Source: Gemmatimonadota bacterium (lineage in GTDB: Bacteria > Gemmatimonadota > Gemmatimonadetes > Longimicrobiales > RSA9). Taken from it: a stretch of 64,000 nt of DNA. Below the pieces are notes generated by a model. That model worked only from the letters and a program-made list of their open reading frames with translations, had not been told where the DNA came from and made no database searches. Of this stretch, positions 8,264 to 17,826 are shown piece by piece. The stretch spans positions 1 through 64,000 of the forward strand of contig SLCC01000020.1 of the NCBI GenBank assembly GCA_007126035.1. Direction: 5' to 3'. The position numbers were made by a program, and so were the translations under genes. How positions within the stretch are numbered: position 1 is the stretch's first letter; each line of letters opens with the position of its first letter.

Positions 8264-8692
8264 ATGAACTGGATCAAGCGCAGCTTCGAGCGGGACTTCG
8301 CCAACACCGGGCCTGACGCGGAGGACCCCCGACTCCTGGGCCGCACCTACGCCATTCCGTTCGAGGTGGTCTGGAAGGCGGCCTTCCAACTGATGGGTGG
8401 CGGACTGCGAGGCTGGCGCGTAGTCGAGACGGATGATCAGGAAGGTGTGATCTCAGGTCTGGTCGAGGGCCGGATCGAGCGCCTCAACAGCAGTGTCACC
8501 ATCCGGATCAGCCTGGACCAGGACGCCCAGACACGGGTGGACGCCGTCTCCTCCACGCTCCAGGGCCCGCCCGACCTGGGGAGCAACGCCCGGCGCCTGG
8601 CCCGCTTCTTCAACAAGCTGGACCAGTCGCTGGAGTCGGCCCACGGCCGGCCCATCGCCGCCGTGCGCCTGGAACCGACGCCCGGCCGGTAG
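8264..8692 (+). CDS. DUF1499-like protein
   Basis: 142 residues from the ATG at 8264; a GTG at 8252 overlapping the upstream stop is possible. The pattern PFEVVWKAAFQLM ... GWRVVETDDQEGVISG ... DLGSNARRLARFF matches the DUF1499 layout, whose C-terminal signature is an invariant DLGxNARRIRxF. No signal peptide is seen. Function of the family is unknown. The stop codon lies inside an 11-bp tandem duplication. It is cotranscribed with the SIMPL gene. Confidence 0.75.
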   Translation: MNWIKRSFERDFANTGPDAEDPRLLGRTYAIPFEVVWKAAFQLMGGGLRGWRVVETDDQEGVISGLVEGRIERLNSSVTIRISLDQDAQTRVDAVSSTLQGPPDLGSNARRLARFFNKLDQSLESAHGRPIAAVRLEPTPGR

Positions 8693-8705
8693 CAGGCCGG
8701 TAGCA
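8684..8705 (+). repeat. 11-bp tandem duplication across a stop codon
   Basis: GGCCGGTAGCA occurs twice in direct succession. The first copy contains the TAG stop codon of the DUF1499-like gene, and the second copy is in another frame. It looks like a slippage duplication at the gene end. Confidence 0.8.
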
Positions 8706-8852
8706 GGGGGTGCGCCGGTACGCAGGGTACCGCCGTGCGCGCCATATGGTCCACGCGTACCCGCCACCGTCGGCGCGGTGGTCCGGGTCGTGCTATTACC
8801 ATGCTCCGGAGCCGGGCGGATGACGCCCTGCCGAGCCTGACACCAAGCGCCC

Positions 8853-11330
8853 ATGGCACGAAAGACCAACAAGCAGACACTGCCAGTGATGCCGCTGCGG
8901 AGCACGGTGGTATACCCATCCGCGGCCATGTCGGTACAGATAGGTATGGAGGCCACCCTGGCCATGCTGGAGGCGCACCCGGTCGACGCCCTGGAGGTGG
9001 TCACCGTGGTGGATTCCGGCGACGCGGACGAGCCCATAGATCCCAAGGCTCTTGAGAAGATCGGCGTGCGGGCCAGGGTCACCGACCGGCTCTACCTGCC
9101 GGGCGGTTCCGTCCAGGCCACGGTCCAGGGCCTCAGCCGGGTGCGCCTCAGCCAGCTGCAGAGGCACGACGGCCACTGGTCCGCGCGGGCGGAGGACGTG
9201 ACGGAGCTGGAGCCGGACCCCGCGGAGGTGGAGGAGCTGATGACACGCATCCTCTCCGCCCTCGACGTGCTGGCGGACCACGTGGAACGCATCGCTGGTG
9301 AGATCCCCGCAGTCCTGCGGATGAACGTGGCCAAGCCCGGCCGGTTCGCGGACCTGGTAGCGACGCTGGCCCACTTCACCGTCACGGCCAAGGACGAAGT
9401 GCTTCAGGAGCTGGACATCCAGGTCCGCTTGCGGCTCATCCTGGACCAACTCGATCGGGAGCTGGCTCATATCCGTGAGGTGGAAGCCGCGGAAGCGGAG
9501 CCGCGCCGTCCTCAGCGCGCCCGGGAGCGGGTCGACGAGATCCGTCGCCAGATCAAGCGGCTCCAGGTCGAGCTGGGCCAGATCGACCCGGCGGAGCGTG
9601 AGACGGTGCGCATGCTACGGCGGATCGAGACGTCCGACATGCCCACCCACGTGGGCAGTCGCGCGCGGTACGAGGTGGAGCGCCTCCGGACGGTGGGCGT
9701 GGTCGGGCCGGAAGCCGAGGACATCAGGACCTACGTGGACTGGCTCCTGAACATGCCATGGCGCTCCGCCTCATCCGAGCACCCCGGCATCGACCTGGAC
9801 AGGGTGAGGCAGGTCCTGGACGAGCGGCTGCTGGGACTCGAGGAGCCCAAGGAGCGACTCCTGGATGACCTGGCGGTGTCCCACCTCAGGGGCGACCTGG
9901 TGGGCCCGATCCCCTGCATCGTGGGACCGCCGGACGTTGGCAAGCGGTCCCTGGCGGAGGCGGTGGCGGAGGGGCTGGGCCGCCCGCTGGCCCGGATCGA
10001 CCTGGTCGGCCGGGGCGAGTCGGACCTGGTGGGAATCCGCCGGACCCAGCGCGACGCCAAGCCCGGCCGGATCGCCGCCGCGCTACGGGACGAGGAGGTC
10101 TGCGACCCCATCCTGCTGCTCGAGTCGCTGGACCTGGTGGGCGTGGGCAAGGTGGAGGGCGACCCCGTTCAGGCGCTGGAAGAGGCACTGCGCTGGGACA
10201 ACCGCTCCGAATTCGTCGATCGTTACCTGGACGTGGAGCTGGACCTCTCCCGGCTGATGGTCATCGCCACCGCACAGGACTTCCAGCGTATACCCCGGAT
10301 CTTGCGGGAGATGCTGGTCGAGATCCGGATCGCCGGCTACACACCCGAGGAGAAGGTGGCCATCGCCAGGGAGAAGCTGCTCCCGCGCATGCTCGCGGAC
10401 CACGGGCTCGAGTTGGCGGACGTGCAGTTCACCGAGGACGGCCTGTTCGGCCTGCTGCGGGGCTACGCCCGCGACTCCGGCGTGGAACGGGCCCGCCGTC
10501 TCCTGACGACCCTGCTCCGGACCAGGGCCCGGGCCAAGGCAACGGGGGATACGGAACCGTGGACGTTCGATGCGGACCGGATCGAGTCGATCCTGGGCCC
10601 GCCTCGCTTCGTCTCGATCCCCGCCGAGAGCGCGCCGGAGGTGGGCGTGGTCACCGGCCTGGCCTGGACCGCCACCGGCGGCGAGCTCCTGTTCATCGAG
10701 ACGCTGCGTATGGCGGGCAAGGGCCGCCTCATCATCACGGGCCACCTGGGCGACGTGATGAAAGAGTCGGTCAACGCGGCGTACTCGTACGTGCGGAGCC
10801 GGGCCCGTGAGCTTAGCATTCCCGACAGCGAGTTCGGCGAGATCGACATCCACGTCCACTTCCCCGTGGGCGCGGTCCCCAAGGACGGGCCGTCCGCCGG
10901 TATCGCCGTGACCCTCGCCGTCGCTTCCACCCTGGCGGGGCTGCCGGTCCGTCATGACATCGCCATGAGCGGCGAGGTCACCCTCAGGGGCAAGGTCCTG
11001 GAGGTGGGCGGGATCAAGGAGAAGGTCCTGGCGGCGTACCGCGCCGGCATACGGGAGGTCATCCTTCCCACCGGCAACTACCGGGACCTGCGGGACGTGC
11101 CGGATAACGTACGATCCAGTATGGAGTTCCACTTCGTGGACCGGATGGACCAGGTCATGGGCCTGGCCCTCCTGGGCGGTCCGAAGCTGGGCGAGCTGGA
11201 GGACGCCCGCCGGCGGGAGCGGAAGGAGAAGCGGGACGACGAGCCCAGGAAGGACAAGCGCAAGGAGGGCGACGCCCCGGGCGCGGGCCGGGTAGCGGCT
11301 GAGCGGGAGCGCCACGAGCCTGGCAAGTAG
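8853..11330 (+). CDS. Lon-family protease with degenerate ATPase motifs
   Basis: 825 residues with full LonA architecture: N-terminal LON substrate-binding domain ([13 protein letters not shown], 10-22), coiled linker (about 205-260), AAA+ module (about 320-585), C-terminal Ser-Lys protease (about 595-780) and a charged 45-residue tail. The protease dyad is intact: Ser681 in PKDGPSAG and Lys724 in GGIKEK, 43 residues apart as in E. coli Lon. The AAA+ motifs are degraded. Walker A reads GPPDVGKR (canonical GPPGVGKT), Walker B reads LLLESLD instead of LLDEID, and the sensor-1 Asn is Gln475. The arginine-finger position is Met487, the sensor-2 Arg position is Glu545, and the pore-loop Tyr is Gln399. 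I infer a peptidase that no longer unfolds substrates by ATP hydrolysis. Confidence 0.93.
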   Translation: MARKTNKQTLPVMPLRSTVVYPSAAMSVQIGMEATLAMLEAHPVDALEVVTVVDSGDADEPIDPKALEKIGVRARVTDRLYLPGGSVQATVQGLSRVRLSQLQRHDGHWSARAEDVTELEPDPAEVEELMTRILSALDVLADHVERIAGEIPAVLRMNVAKPGRFADLVATLAHFTVTAKDEVLQELDIQVRLRLILDQLDRELAHIREVEAAEAEPRRPQRARERVDEIRRQIKRLQVELGQIDPAERETVRMLRRIETSDMPTHVGSRARYEVERLRTVGVVGPEAEDIRTYVDWLLNMPWRSASSEHPGIDLDRVRQVLDERLLGLEEPKERLLDDLAVSHLRGDLVGPIPCIVGPPDVGKRSLAEAVAEGLGRPLARIDLVGRGESDLVGIRRTQRDAKPGRIAAALRDEEVCDPILLLESLDLVGVGKVEGDPVQALEEALRWDNRSEFVDRYLDVELDLSRLMVIATAQDFQRIPRILREMLVEIRIAGYTPEEKVAIAREKLLPRMLADHGLELADVQFTEDGLFGLLRGYARDSGVERARRLLTTLLRTRARAKATGDTEPWTFDADRIESILGPPRFVSIPAESAPEVGVVTGLAWTATGGELLFIETLRMAGKGRLIITGHLGDVMKESVNAAYSYVRSRARELSIPDSEFGEIDIHVHFPVGAVPKDGPSAGIAVTLAVASTLAGLPVRHDIAMSGEVTLRGKVLEVGGIKEKVLAAYRAGIREVILPTGNYRDLRDVPDNVRSSMEFHFVDRMDQVMGLALLGGPKLGELEDARRRERKEKRDDEPRKDKRKEGDAPGAGRVAAERERHEPGK

Positions 11331-11373
11331 AGCCCAGGGGGACAGGACACCGGAGGGCTCGGCGGGAGACCGA

Positions 11374-11427
11374 TTCCTGGGGAGGCGGGCAGGGGCCCGG
11401 GCTGGCCGACCCCTGTCCCGCCAGGAA
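11374..11427. terminator. bidirectional hairpin between convergent genes
   Basis: A long imperfect hairpin lies between the convergent lon-like and symporter genes. The outer arms TTCCTGG/CCAGGAA and inner arms CAGGGG/CCCCTG are joined by a GCGGG/CCCGC segment with a small bulge. No strong T-run follows on either side, so it may act as a Rho-assisted or structure-only terminator. Confidence 0.55.
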
Positions 11428-11433
11428 CCTACC

Positions 11434-12729
11434 TCAAGGGCGCATGGCGACGGGGTGGTCCACCGGCCGGGGGACCAACTCTTCGCCCTCGGTGCGGGCC
11501 ACGAAGCTGGCCGCCGTCAAGTCACCGGTGACGTTCACGGCCGTACGCAGCATGTCCAGGATCCGGTCCACGCCCAGGATCAGCGCGATCCCCGCCGCAG
11601 CGTGGCCGCCCAGGCCCACGGAGTTGAGGACCAGGATCAGGATGATGATGCCGGCGCTGGGCACGCCCGCCGCCCCGATGCTGGCCAGGGTGGCGGTGAG
11701 CACCACCGTGAGCTGATCGCCGATCGTGAGCCCCACGCCGTAGATCTGGGCGATGAACATAGTGGCCACGGCCTGGTACAGCGCCGTCCCGTCCATGTTG
11801 ATGGTGGCGCCCAGGGGGAGGACGAAGGAGCTGACCGAGTTCGAGATCCCCACCTTCTCCTCCGCCACCTCCATGGTCACGGGCAGCGTGGCGTTGGAGC
11901 TGGACGTGGAGAAGGCGACCAGCGGCGCCTCTATGATCCGCCGCAGGAAGGTGGCGGGGTTGATCCCGACCAGGAAGCGGAGCACGCTGCCGTAGGTGAT
12001 GGCGGCGTGGAGCAACAGCCCACCGGCCACCGCCAGGGCGTAGAAGACCAGGGACTGGAGCAGGTCGAGTCCGAATCGGGCGACAACTGCGGCGATCAGG
12101 GCGAATACCGCGTACGGCGCCAGCCTCATGATCCAGTCGATCATGACCATCACCGTCTGGTTCACCCCCTCCGCCACCTGGAGCACGGCTCGCTTGCGGT
12201 CCTGGTCAACCAGCGTCAGCGCGGCGCCGAACAGGATAGTGAAGACGATGAGGGGCAGCAGGTCCATCTCCGCCGCCGCCTGGATGGGGTTGGTGGGGAT
12301 CATGTTCAGGAGCGTCTCCACCACCGAAGGCCGCTCCGCCGCCATCTCTATGGCGCGGCCTGCCTGCTCCTCGAAGGCCGTGGCCAGGCTGTCACGGGTC
12401 TCAGGCTCGATCCGCGAGCCGGGCTTCACCACGTTGGAGATGAGGAGCCCGATGGTCACGGCCACGGCAGTGGTGGCCATGTAGTACGTCACGGTCTTGC
12501 CACCGATCCGGCCGAGCTTCCGCAGATCACCCAGTGACGCGGTACCGATCAGAAGACTGGCCGCCACCAGCGGGACCACCACCATGGTGATGAGTCGGAT
12601 GAACGCCGTTCCGATGGGCTCGATGGCGATGAAGAAGTCCCGCAGCCACACCAGCTCCAGGAGGTTGGCGGTGAGGCCCAGGACGGCACCGGCGACTAGT
12701 CCGATCAGGATCTTCGTGTATAGCTGCAT
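11434..12729 (-). CDS. dicarboxylate/amino acid:cation symporter (DAACS)
   Basis: 431 residues with about eight hydrophobic membrane segments and the family-defining re-entrant loop motifs: the serine-rich STSSSNATLP stretch followed by SFVLPLGATINMDGTALYQ, and near the C-terminus the VPSAGI loop of the second hairpin. These bind Na+ or H+ together with the substrate in GltPh/DctA-type transporters. The protein imports glutamate/aspartate or C4-dicarboxylates across the inner membrane; which of these cannot be told by eye. Length is normal. It is monocistronic and convergent with the lon-like gene. Confidence 0.93.
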   Translation of the reverse strand: MQLYTKILIGLVAGAVLGLTANLLELVWLRDFFIAIEPIGTAFIRLITMVVVPLVAASLLIGTASLGDLRKLGRIGGKTVTYYMATTAVAVTIGLLISNVVKPGSRIEPETRDSLATAFEEQAGRAIEMAAERPSVVETLLNMIPTNPIQAAAEMDLLPLIVFTILFGAALTLVDQDRKRAVLQVAEGVNQTVMVMIDWIMRLAPYAVFALIAAVVARFGLDLLQSLVFYALAVAGGLLLHAAITYGSVLRFLVGINPATFLRRIIEAPLVAFSTSSSNATLPVTMEVAEEKVGISNSVSSFVLPLGATINMDGTALYQAVATMFIAQIYGVGLTIGDQLTVVLTATLASIGAAGVPSAGIIILILVLNSVGLGGHAAAGIALILGVDRILDMLRTAVNVTGDLTAASFVARTEGEELVPRPVDHPVAMRP

Positions 12730-12830
12730 TGCTAGCTCTTGCTGTGCTCAAAAACGGTAGACGGTGGCGCAAGTTAGCGACGGCAGGGGAGCGGTGCTAG
12801 TTTAGGTGCGAACACCAGCATCTGGGAGCC

Positions 12831-13811
12831 ATGGCAAGGAACGGACACCTCCTCATCGCCGCGTTGGTCGTGGCGGCGGGCGCAACGGCATGCGACTATC
12901 GTGCTCTCGTTGATCGGGAGCAGGAATGGGCCACGGAGTCATCGGTGGACTTCGGGCCGGAGGCAGCCTACGAGCGCAGAATGATATTCCTCGGACCGGG
13001 GCAGCGCTTGCCCACGGCCGCTATCGTGGACTTCGTGGCGGTCAGCGATGAGGCGGGCCTGCGCCGCGGTGTGCGGGCACGGCTGTCGGACGGCACGGAA
13101 TGGAGTCGCCTCATGGACGCCGGCTGGGAGATGGACCGGATGCGGGAGCCCTGGCTCCTGGTCCCCCACGGGCCGATGCGGCTCGTAATCGGCGACGAAG
13201 GCGAGGTGGACGCGATCGTGTTCCGCTCGGACAGCGAGGTCCGGATCGAGCCGGGCGGGCTGCTGGGCCAGCGGCGGGCCGACGCCGGGACCCAGCTGGT
13301 GCTGCGCCAGGGGCGGCTGGCGTTCGGCGGCGACCTGGTCCAGGGCATCCTTTTGGACGCCAGGCTCGGACGCGCCCTGAGTACACCGCCAGAGCGTGAC
13401 CGCGCCGATGACCAGGAGGTCCGCTCCGCCGACGACGGCGCCACGCCCACCGTAATGCCTGGTGCGGAAGCCCTCCTGCTGGGCGAGGCCGGGTTCTACC
13501 TGGTGTTCGGCCGGTCCGCCGAGGACCAGCTGGCCTGGCTGAAGTACACGCACGAGGACGAGCTGTTGGCTGGAGCCCGCCTCACGGCCGTCGGCTGGGA
13601 GCTGGACCCGGAAGGGTTCCGCGTCCCCAACGCCTGGCAGATCATCGGCAATGACTATCTCGCGGGTGAGCTCGTGGCCGAGGTGGTCGACGGCGTGGAC
13701 GTATCCGCTACCGGTGAGGCGGAAGGCCTCAGCTACGCCATCGTGAGTGGCTGGGTCGAGGACCGGGGAGTCCATCGGGACGTCTACGGCGTGGTCCGAC
13801 ACGTCCGTTGA
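12831..13811 (+). CDS. hypothetical lipoprotein
   Basis: 326 residues. The N-terminus MARNGHLLIAALVVAAGATAC is a lipoprotein signal peptide ending in a lipobox, and GGGAG precedes the ATG by two bases. The mature part is acidic, Trp-containing and mostly beta-like, with no domain I recognise. The next gene begins 10 bp after its stop, so the two are likely cotranscribed. An envelope role is inferred from the lipid anchor only. Confidence 0.7.
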   Translation: MARNGHLLIAALVVAAGATACDYRALVDREQEWATESSVDFGPEAAYERRMIFLGPGQRLPTAAIVDFVAVSDEAGLRRGVRARLSDGTEWSRLMDAGWEMDRMREPWLLVPHGPMRLVIGDEGEVDAIVFRSDSEVRIEPGGLLGQRRADAGTQLVLRQGRLAFGGDLVQGILLDARLGRALSTPPERDRADDQEVRSADDGATPTVMPGAEALLLGEAGFYLVFGRSAEDQLAWLKYTHEDELLAGARLTAVGWELDPEGFRVPNAWQIIGNDYLAGELVAEVVDGVDVSATGEAEGLSYAIVSGWVEDRGVHRDVYGVVRHVR

Positions 13812-13821
13812 ACCGATCACA

Positions 13822-15390
13822 GTGACAGCGACGGCACTCCTCCAGATCGCCCTGACGGTGGGGTTCGCCTCCCTGGCCGGGGGGCTGACCAACACGGTGG
13901 CGATATGGATGCTCTTCCACCCGTACGAACCGCCCAGGCTGGGCCGGCGCAGGGTGGAATTCCTTCAGGGCGCCATCCCGAAGAACAGGCAACGGCTGGC
14001 AGCGGCCATGGGCCGGGCAGTCGGGGAACGCCTCCTCACCGGCCATGACCTGGCCGCAGCCCTGTCGGAGCCCGGCTTCCGCCGGGCGTTCGACGAGCGC
14101 CTGGACCTGTTCCTCCGCTCCGCCCTGGAACAGGAGCGCCCCAGCCTGGAGGAGCTGCTGCCGCCCGCTGTCCTGGCCCAGGTCCGCCCGCTGCTCGACG
14201 ACCTGGCCGCCGTCGGCCTGGCCCGGCTCGATGACTACCTGGCCTCCGACGACTTCCGCGACGCCGCCCGCAGCTGGACCAGGGACCTCCTGGAGGAATT
14301 CAAGGATCGCCCCGTCGCCGAGGTGCTGACGACGGAGCGGGAAGAGGCCCTGGCCGAGCTGGCCCGCCGACTCCTGGGCGATGCCCTGGCGGGACCGGGC
14401 CTGGAACGGGCGATACGTGACTACCTGGACCGGACCAGCGAGCGGCTGCTGGTCCGCGACCGCACATTCGAGGAACTCCTGCCCCTGGGCCTGGTGGCGG
14501 CGGTGGAGAAGGCCATCTCCGGCTATATGCCCCTGGCGCTGGAGCGACTGGCCGGCCTGCTCGAAGACCCTGACGCCAGGGAGCAACTCCGGTCACTCCT
14601 CCACCGACTCCTCCAGCGGTTCCTCCTGGACCTGAACTTCTACAAGCGGGTCGTGGCCACCCTGGTGATCCCGGCGGACACCGTCGACCGGGTCATCGAC
14701 GCCATGGAGACGGAGGGCGCGGAGAACCTCTCGGCCCTGCTCCACGATGACACCGTGAAGGACGCCATGGCCCGGAGCGTGAACGACGCCATCGTGGAGT
14801 TCCTCCGCAGGCCCGTGGTCTCGGTCCTGGGTAGCCCGGGCGATCCCAGTGTTGAAGAGGCCAAGGCCACCATCGCCGACTGGGCCGTTACCATGGCACG
14901 GGCACCCCAGACCACCGATTTCCTCATCGAGAAGCTACGCGGCACGCTCGGCGCAGCGGAGGAGCGGACGTGGGGCCAGCTGCTCAGCCGCCTGTCCCCG
15001 GACGCCGTGGCCGACACGGTGGTGGCGGCGGCCCGCTCGGACGAGGCCCGGACCGCTTACCGGGAAGGGGCGGACCGGGCGATCCGGCTGATACTGGAGC
15101 GGCCCATTGGCCGGCCGGCCGCCCTCATGGGCGACGGTGCGGTGGGACGCATCCGCGGCGCCATCGAAGACCCGCTCTGGCGCTGGCTCCAGGAGCAGGT
15201 GCCGGCGGTAGCCCAGCGGATCGACGTGGCCGGGAAGGTGGAACGCAAGATCCTCGAGTATCCCATGGCCCGGGTCGAGGATCTGGTGCGGAGCGTGACG
15301 GAGCGGGAGCTCCGCCTGATAATCTACCTGGGCTACGTCCTGGGCGCGGTGATCGGCCTCACCCTGGTGCTGGTGCAGGCCGTCACCTGA
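13822..15390 (+). CDS. DUF445 family membrane protein
   Basis: 522 residues from the GTG at 13822, which follows the previous stop by 10 bp; a start inside the preceding gene is less likely. An N-terminal membrane segment (LLQIALTVGFASLAGGLTNTVA) is followed by FHPYEPP and GAIPKNRQRLA, which are characteristic of DUF445 (YheB-like) proteins. Then comes a long helical, charged middle with several amphipathic repeats, and a C-terminal membrane helix (IIYLGYVLGAVIGLTLVLVQAV). It is probably an inner-membrane protein with both ends in the membrane. Function unknown. Confidence 0.85.
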   Translation: MTATALLQIALTVGFASLAGGLTNTVAIWMLFHPYEPPRLGRRRVEFLQGAIPKNRQRLAAAMGRAVGERLLTGHDLAAALSEPGFRRAFDERLDLFLRSALEQERPSLEELLPPAVLAQVRPLLDDLAAVGLARLDDYLASDDFRDAARSWTRDLLEEFKDRPVAEVLTTEREEALAELARRLLGDALAGPGLERAIRDYLDRTSERLLVRDRTFEELLPLGLVAAVEKAISGYMPLALERLAGLLEDPDAREQLRSLLHRLLQRFLLDLNFYKRVVATLVIPADTVDRVIDAMETEGAENLSALLHDDTVKDAMARSVNDAIVEFLRRPVVSVLGSPGDPSVEEAKATIADWAVTMARAPQTTDFLIEKLRGTLGAAEERTWGQLLSRLSPDAVADTVVAAARSDEARTAYREGADRAIRLILERPIGRPAALMGDGAVGRIRGAIEDPLWRWLQEQVPAVAQRIDVAGKVERKILEYPMARVEDLVRSVTERELRLIIYLGYVLGAVIGLTLVLVQAVT

Positions 15391-15472
15391 CCTGGGATCT
15401 GGCGCCGGCTCCCTGCCGACGGGCCCGGCGGCGAACTGCGGTACGCGCTGAGGCGACGCCGGTCGGCGGCGG

Positions 15473-15655
15473 TCACCGCCGCCGACGGCTCCCTCGCTCC
15501 GTGCGCCGGAGCAGGTCCAGAGGCGTGAAGCGGTCCTTCCTGCGACGTCGCATCCCTGACGGCAGGACCCGGTCCTCGCGTCCAGGCAGACCGGGGAAAC
15601 CCAGTCCGATGTATATCCCCAAAGCCAGGGCCAGAACCATTACCACATATATCAT
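15473..15655 (-). CDS. small membrane protein
   Basis: 60 residues: one N-terminal membrane helix (MIYVVMVLALALGIYIGLGF) followed by a strongly basic tail with many Arg. The ATG overlaps the stop of the inositol-phosphatase-like gene (ATGA) and is preceded by GGAGG at good spacing, which makes it credible as a translated gene despite its size. No known family. The basic tail would sit on the cytoplasmic side. Function unknown. Confidence 0.65.
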   Translation of the reverse strand: MIYVVMVLALALGIYIGLGFPGLPGREDRVLPSGMRRRRKDRFTPLDLLRRTERGSRRRR

Positions 15656-16533
15656 CTGCCATCCTCCTGCTCACCATCCGCGCCGTCCTTGCCACCCGCT
15701 CTCAGGCGGGGCGAAGGCAGCCTCGCCACCAGGTCCAACAGTTCCCGGTGCACCGCCGGTTGGGCGGCGACCACTCCATGCACGTACGGATCCGGTCGAT
15801 TGAACCGGAGCCGCGCTCCGTTCAGGTCCGTCACCACCCCGCCCGCCTCTTCCAGGACCAGAACTCCCGCCGCCACGTCCCACTCGCTCTTGGGTCCCCG
15901 ACTCAGGAAGGCATCCCCTCCACCGACGGCCACCAGAGCAAGCTTGTAGGCCGTGCTGCCCACGGGCTCCACTGACCATCTACCCCCGAGAGGCTCGAAT
16001 TCGCCCCGCCTGATCTCCGTCCGGGACGCCAGGACCGAGCGACGTCGTCCGGGACCCGGCCTCGGGATGACCAGCCGCTCCGACCACCCGGGCCCGCCGG
16101 CCCAGGGCCGGACCCGGTGGGCGCCACTGCCGCGAACCGCCCAGAAGACGTCCGAAGCGGCCGGGTTGTATATCACCCCCACCACCGGCGCTCCACCCTC
16201 GACCAGCGCCACGGAGACCGCGAACTCCGGGTACCCCCCGACGAAGGACCGGGTCCCGTCCAGCGGATCGACCACCCACACCCGGTCCAGACCCAGACGG
16301 TCAGGCCGATCCACCGTCTCCTCCGATAGCCAGCCTGTGAACTCGTCAGCGGAAGCCAGCCGCTCTTTCAGCAGGGCGTCTGCCCCCAGGTCCGCCTCCG
16401 TCACCGGCTGGTCCGGCCCCTTGTGCCGCACTTCCAGCTCGGACCGGAAGGAACGCATGAGGTACTGCCCCGCCGCCCAGGAAGCAGACAGCGCCAGCTC
16501 CAGCTCGGATGCCCACCGGCCGTCTATGCTCAT
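15652..16533 (-). CDS. inositol monophosphatase-family phosphatase (CysQ/IMPase-like)
   Basis: 293 residues. The three metal-binding motifs of the family are present: SEE in WLSEETVD (about residue 69), DPLDGTRSFVGG (about 89-100) and WDVAAG near residue 219. The enzyme is a Mg2+-dependent, Li+-sensitive phosphatase acting on inositol monophosphate or 3'-phosphoadenosine 5'-phosphate. The FVGGYPEF loop resembles bisphosphate nucleotidases (CysQ), but the substrate is not certain. The C-terminal 25 residues are an acidic/Gly tail. It is translationally coupled to a small membrane protein gene. Confidence 0.87.
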   Translation of the reverse strand: MSIDGRWASELELALSASWAAGQYLMRSFRSELEVRHKGPDQPVTEADLGADALLKERLASADEFTGWLSEETVDRPDRLGLDRVWVVDPLDGTRSFVGGYPEFAVSVALVEGGAPVVGVIYNPAASDVFWAVRGSGAHRVRPWAGGPGWSERLVIPRPGPGRRRSVLASRTEIRRGEFEPLGGRWSVEPVGSTAYKLALVAVGGGDAFLSRGPKSEWDVAAGVLVLEEAGGVVTDLNGARLRFNRPDPYVHGVVAAQPAVHRELLDLVARLPSPRLRAGGKDGADGEQEDGR

Positions 16534-16639
16534 GGGTCAGCGTACCGCGCAAGGTTCCGACCACCGCCCGTGGCGAACGGAGGGCGCCACCGCGTGGGAG
16601 CGGTGTGTGGGACGAAAAGCCAGGCCGGCCCGGAGGCTT

Positions 16640-17185
16640 CTAACGGTGCGGCGGCGGCGACTCGAGGGCAGGGCCCGCGGCCCCGGCTCCATGTCTGAGA
16701 GCAGAGGCCGTGAAGGCAGCCCGCTGGTACTCGTCCTCGGTGACCACGACCACCGAGGCCAGGCGCGAGGAGCTGCGGCAATGCTCGACCAGGAGCGGGA
16801 GCATCACCTCGGCTGATTCCTCGGCATCCAGGTTCCCGGCGCCCATGCCCAGCGGGGTCATGGCCACCGACTCGATGCCCCACTCGTCCAGACGACGCAG
16901 GCCGTTGGTGAGGGCGAGGCGGACCGTGCTCACTGATGCGTTCTCACTCGCGGAGCGGACCACCGCATGGATCACGAACCGGGAGGGCAGATCCCCTGCC
17001 GCCGTGATCACCGCTGAGCCGACCGGCAGGTCGCCGAGCCGGCGGCAGTGATCGGCCACCTGGGTCCCCGCCGCCTGCTGGAAGCGACTCATGGTCGGGC
17101 TCACCGGCGACAGATCGGACGACACGGGACACAGCACAGCTTCCGCCGAGGCGTCCTCGAGCCGCCCGATCCGCACCTCGATCAT
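16640..17185 (-). CDS. macro domain protein
   Basis: 181 residues. The order of motifs fits an ADP-ribose-binding macro domain: DASAEAVLCPVSSDL at the N-terminus (normally the VDAIVNPAN region), then VGSAVITAAGDLPSRFVIHAV in the middle, and TPLGMGAGNLDAEESAEVML, which corresponds to the phosphate-binding loop. The usual Asn-Ala-Asn is replaced by PVSSDL, so hydrolase activity is doubtful while ligand binding remains possible. Its ATG overlaps the stop of the TPR gene, so it is the tail of the long minus-strand run that begins near 23.7 kb. Confidence 0.8.
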   Translation of the reverse strand: MIEVRIGRLEDASAEAVLCPVSSDLSPVSPTMSRFQQAAGTQVADHCRRLGDLPVGSAVITAAGDLPSRFVIHAVVRSASENASVSTVRLALTNGLRRLDEWGIESVAMTPLGMGAGNLDAEESAEVMLPLLVEHCRSSSRLASVVVVTEDEYQRAAFTASALRHGAGAAGPALESPPPHR

Positions 17186-17826
17186 GCCACGCCCAGGTCC
17201 CTGGCCTTGCGGTACATGCTGGTCGCCTCATCCCGCAGGTGCTTGCGGTCATAGAGGAGACCCATGGTGAAGTAGGCCCGGGCGTTGTCGGGCTGGTACC
17301 GGACCGCCCGCTCGAGCATGGCAAGCGCCGGGTCCACTTCACCCAGCTGGTTCAGTGATTCGCCCAGGTAGAAGTAGGCGTCGCCCTGATGCTCATCCAG
17401 CTCGAGGGTGCGCCGCAGCTCTGCCGCCGCCGGCCGGTACAGGCCGCGCTTGAACAGGACCACGCCCAGGTGGTAATGAACGTCTGCCCGCCCAGGCTGG
17501 AGCCGCAGCGCGCGCCTCAACTCCTTCTCCGCCTCCACCGGTCGGGCCGCCGCCGCCAGGGCCGCCGCCAGCTCTACCACGACATCGATGTCCTGCGGCG
17601 TCTCTCGCCGCGCCGACTCCAGCTCGACAATGGCCAGGCTCAGGTCCCCGCGCTCCCGATGGAGGCGGGCCAGCGCCAGCCGCGTCGAGTCCTCTGCCTG
17701 GCTCCCTCCCGCGGCGGCGTGGGCGGGTACTTCGGCCGTCTCCTCCGCCGACTGCTCCGGCGAATCCCGGGCACCACCTTTCTCGTCCCGCTGTCTCTTC
17801 GTCACCGTCCACCTCGTCTGAATCAC
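17182..17826 (-). CDS. tetratricopeptide repeat protein
   Basis: 214 residues. After an acidic, disordered N-terminus (about 45 residues) come roughly four TPR units. The repeated pattern is ALARLHRERGDLSLAIVELE, then a stretch with RPVEAEKELRRALRLQPGRA, then RGLYRPAAAELRRTLELDEH and VDPALAMLERAVRYQPDNA. There is no signal peptide, so it is predicted cytoplasmic and a scaffold for protein interactions. The GTG start overlaps the cutA stop and the stop overlaps the macro-domain start, so all three are translationally coupled. Confidence 0.85.
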   Translation of the reverse strand: MIQTRWTVTKRQRDEKGGARDSPEQSAEETAEVPAHAAAGGSQAEDSTRLALARLHRERGDLSLAIVELESARRETPQDIDVVVELAAALAAAARPVEAEKELRRALRLQPGRADVHYHLGVVLFKRGLYRPAAAELRRTLELDEHQGDAYFYLGESLNQLGEVDPALAMLERAVRYQPDNARAYFTMGLLYDRKHLRDEATSMYRKARDLGVA

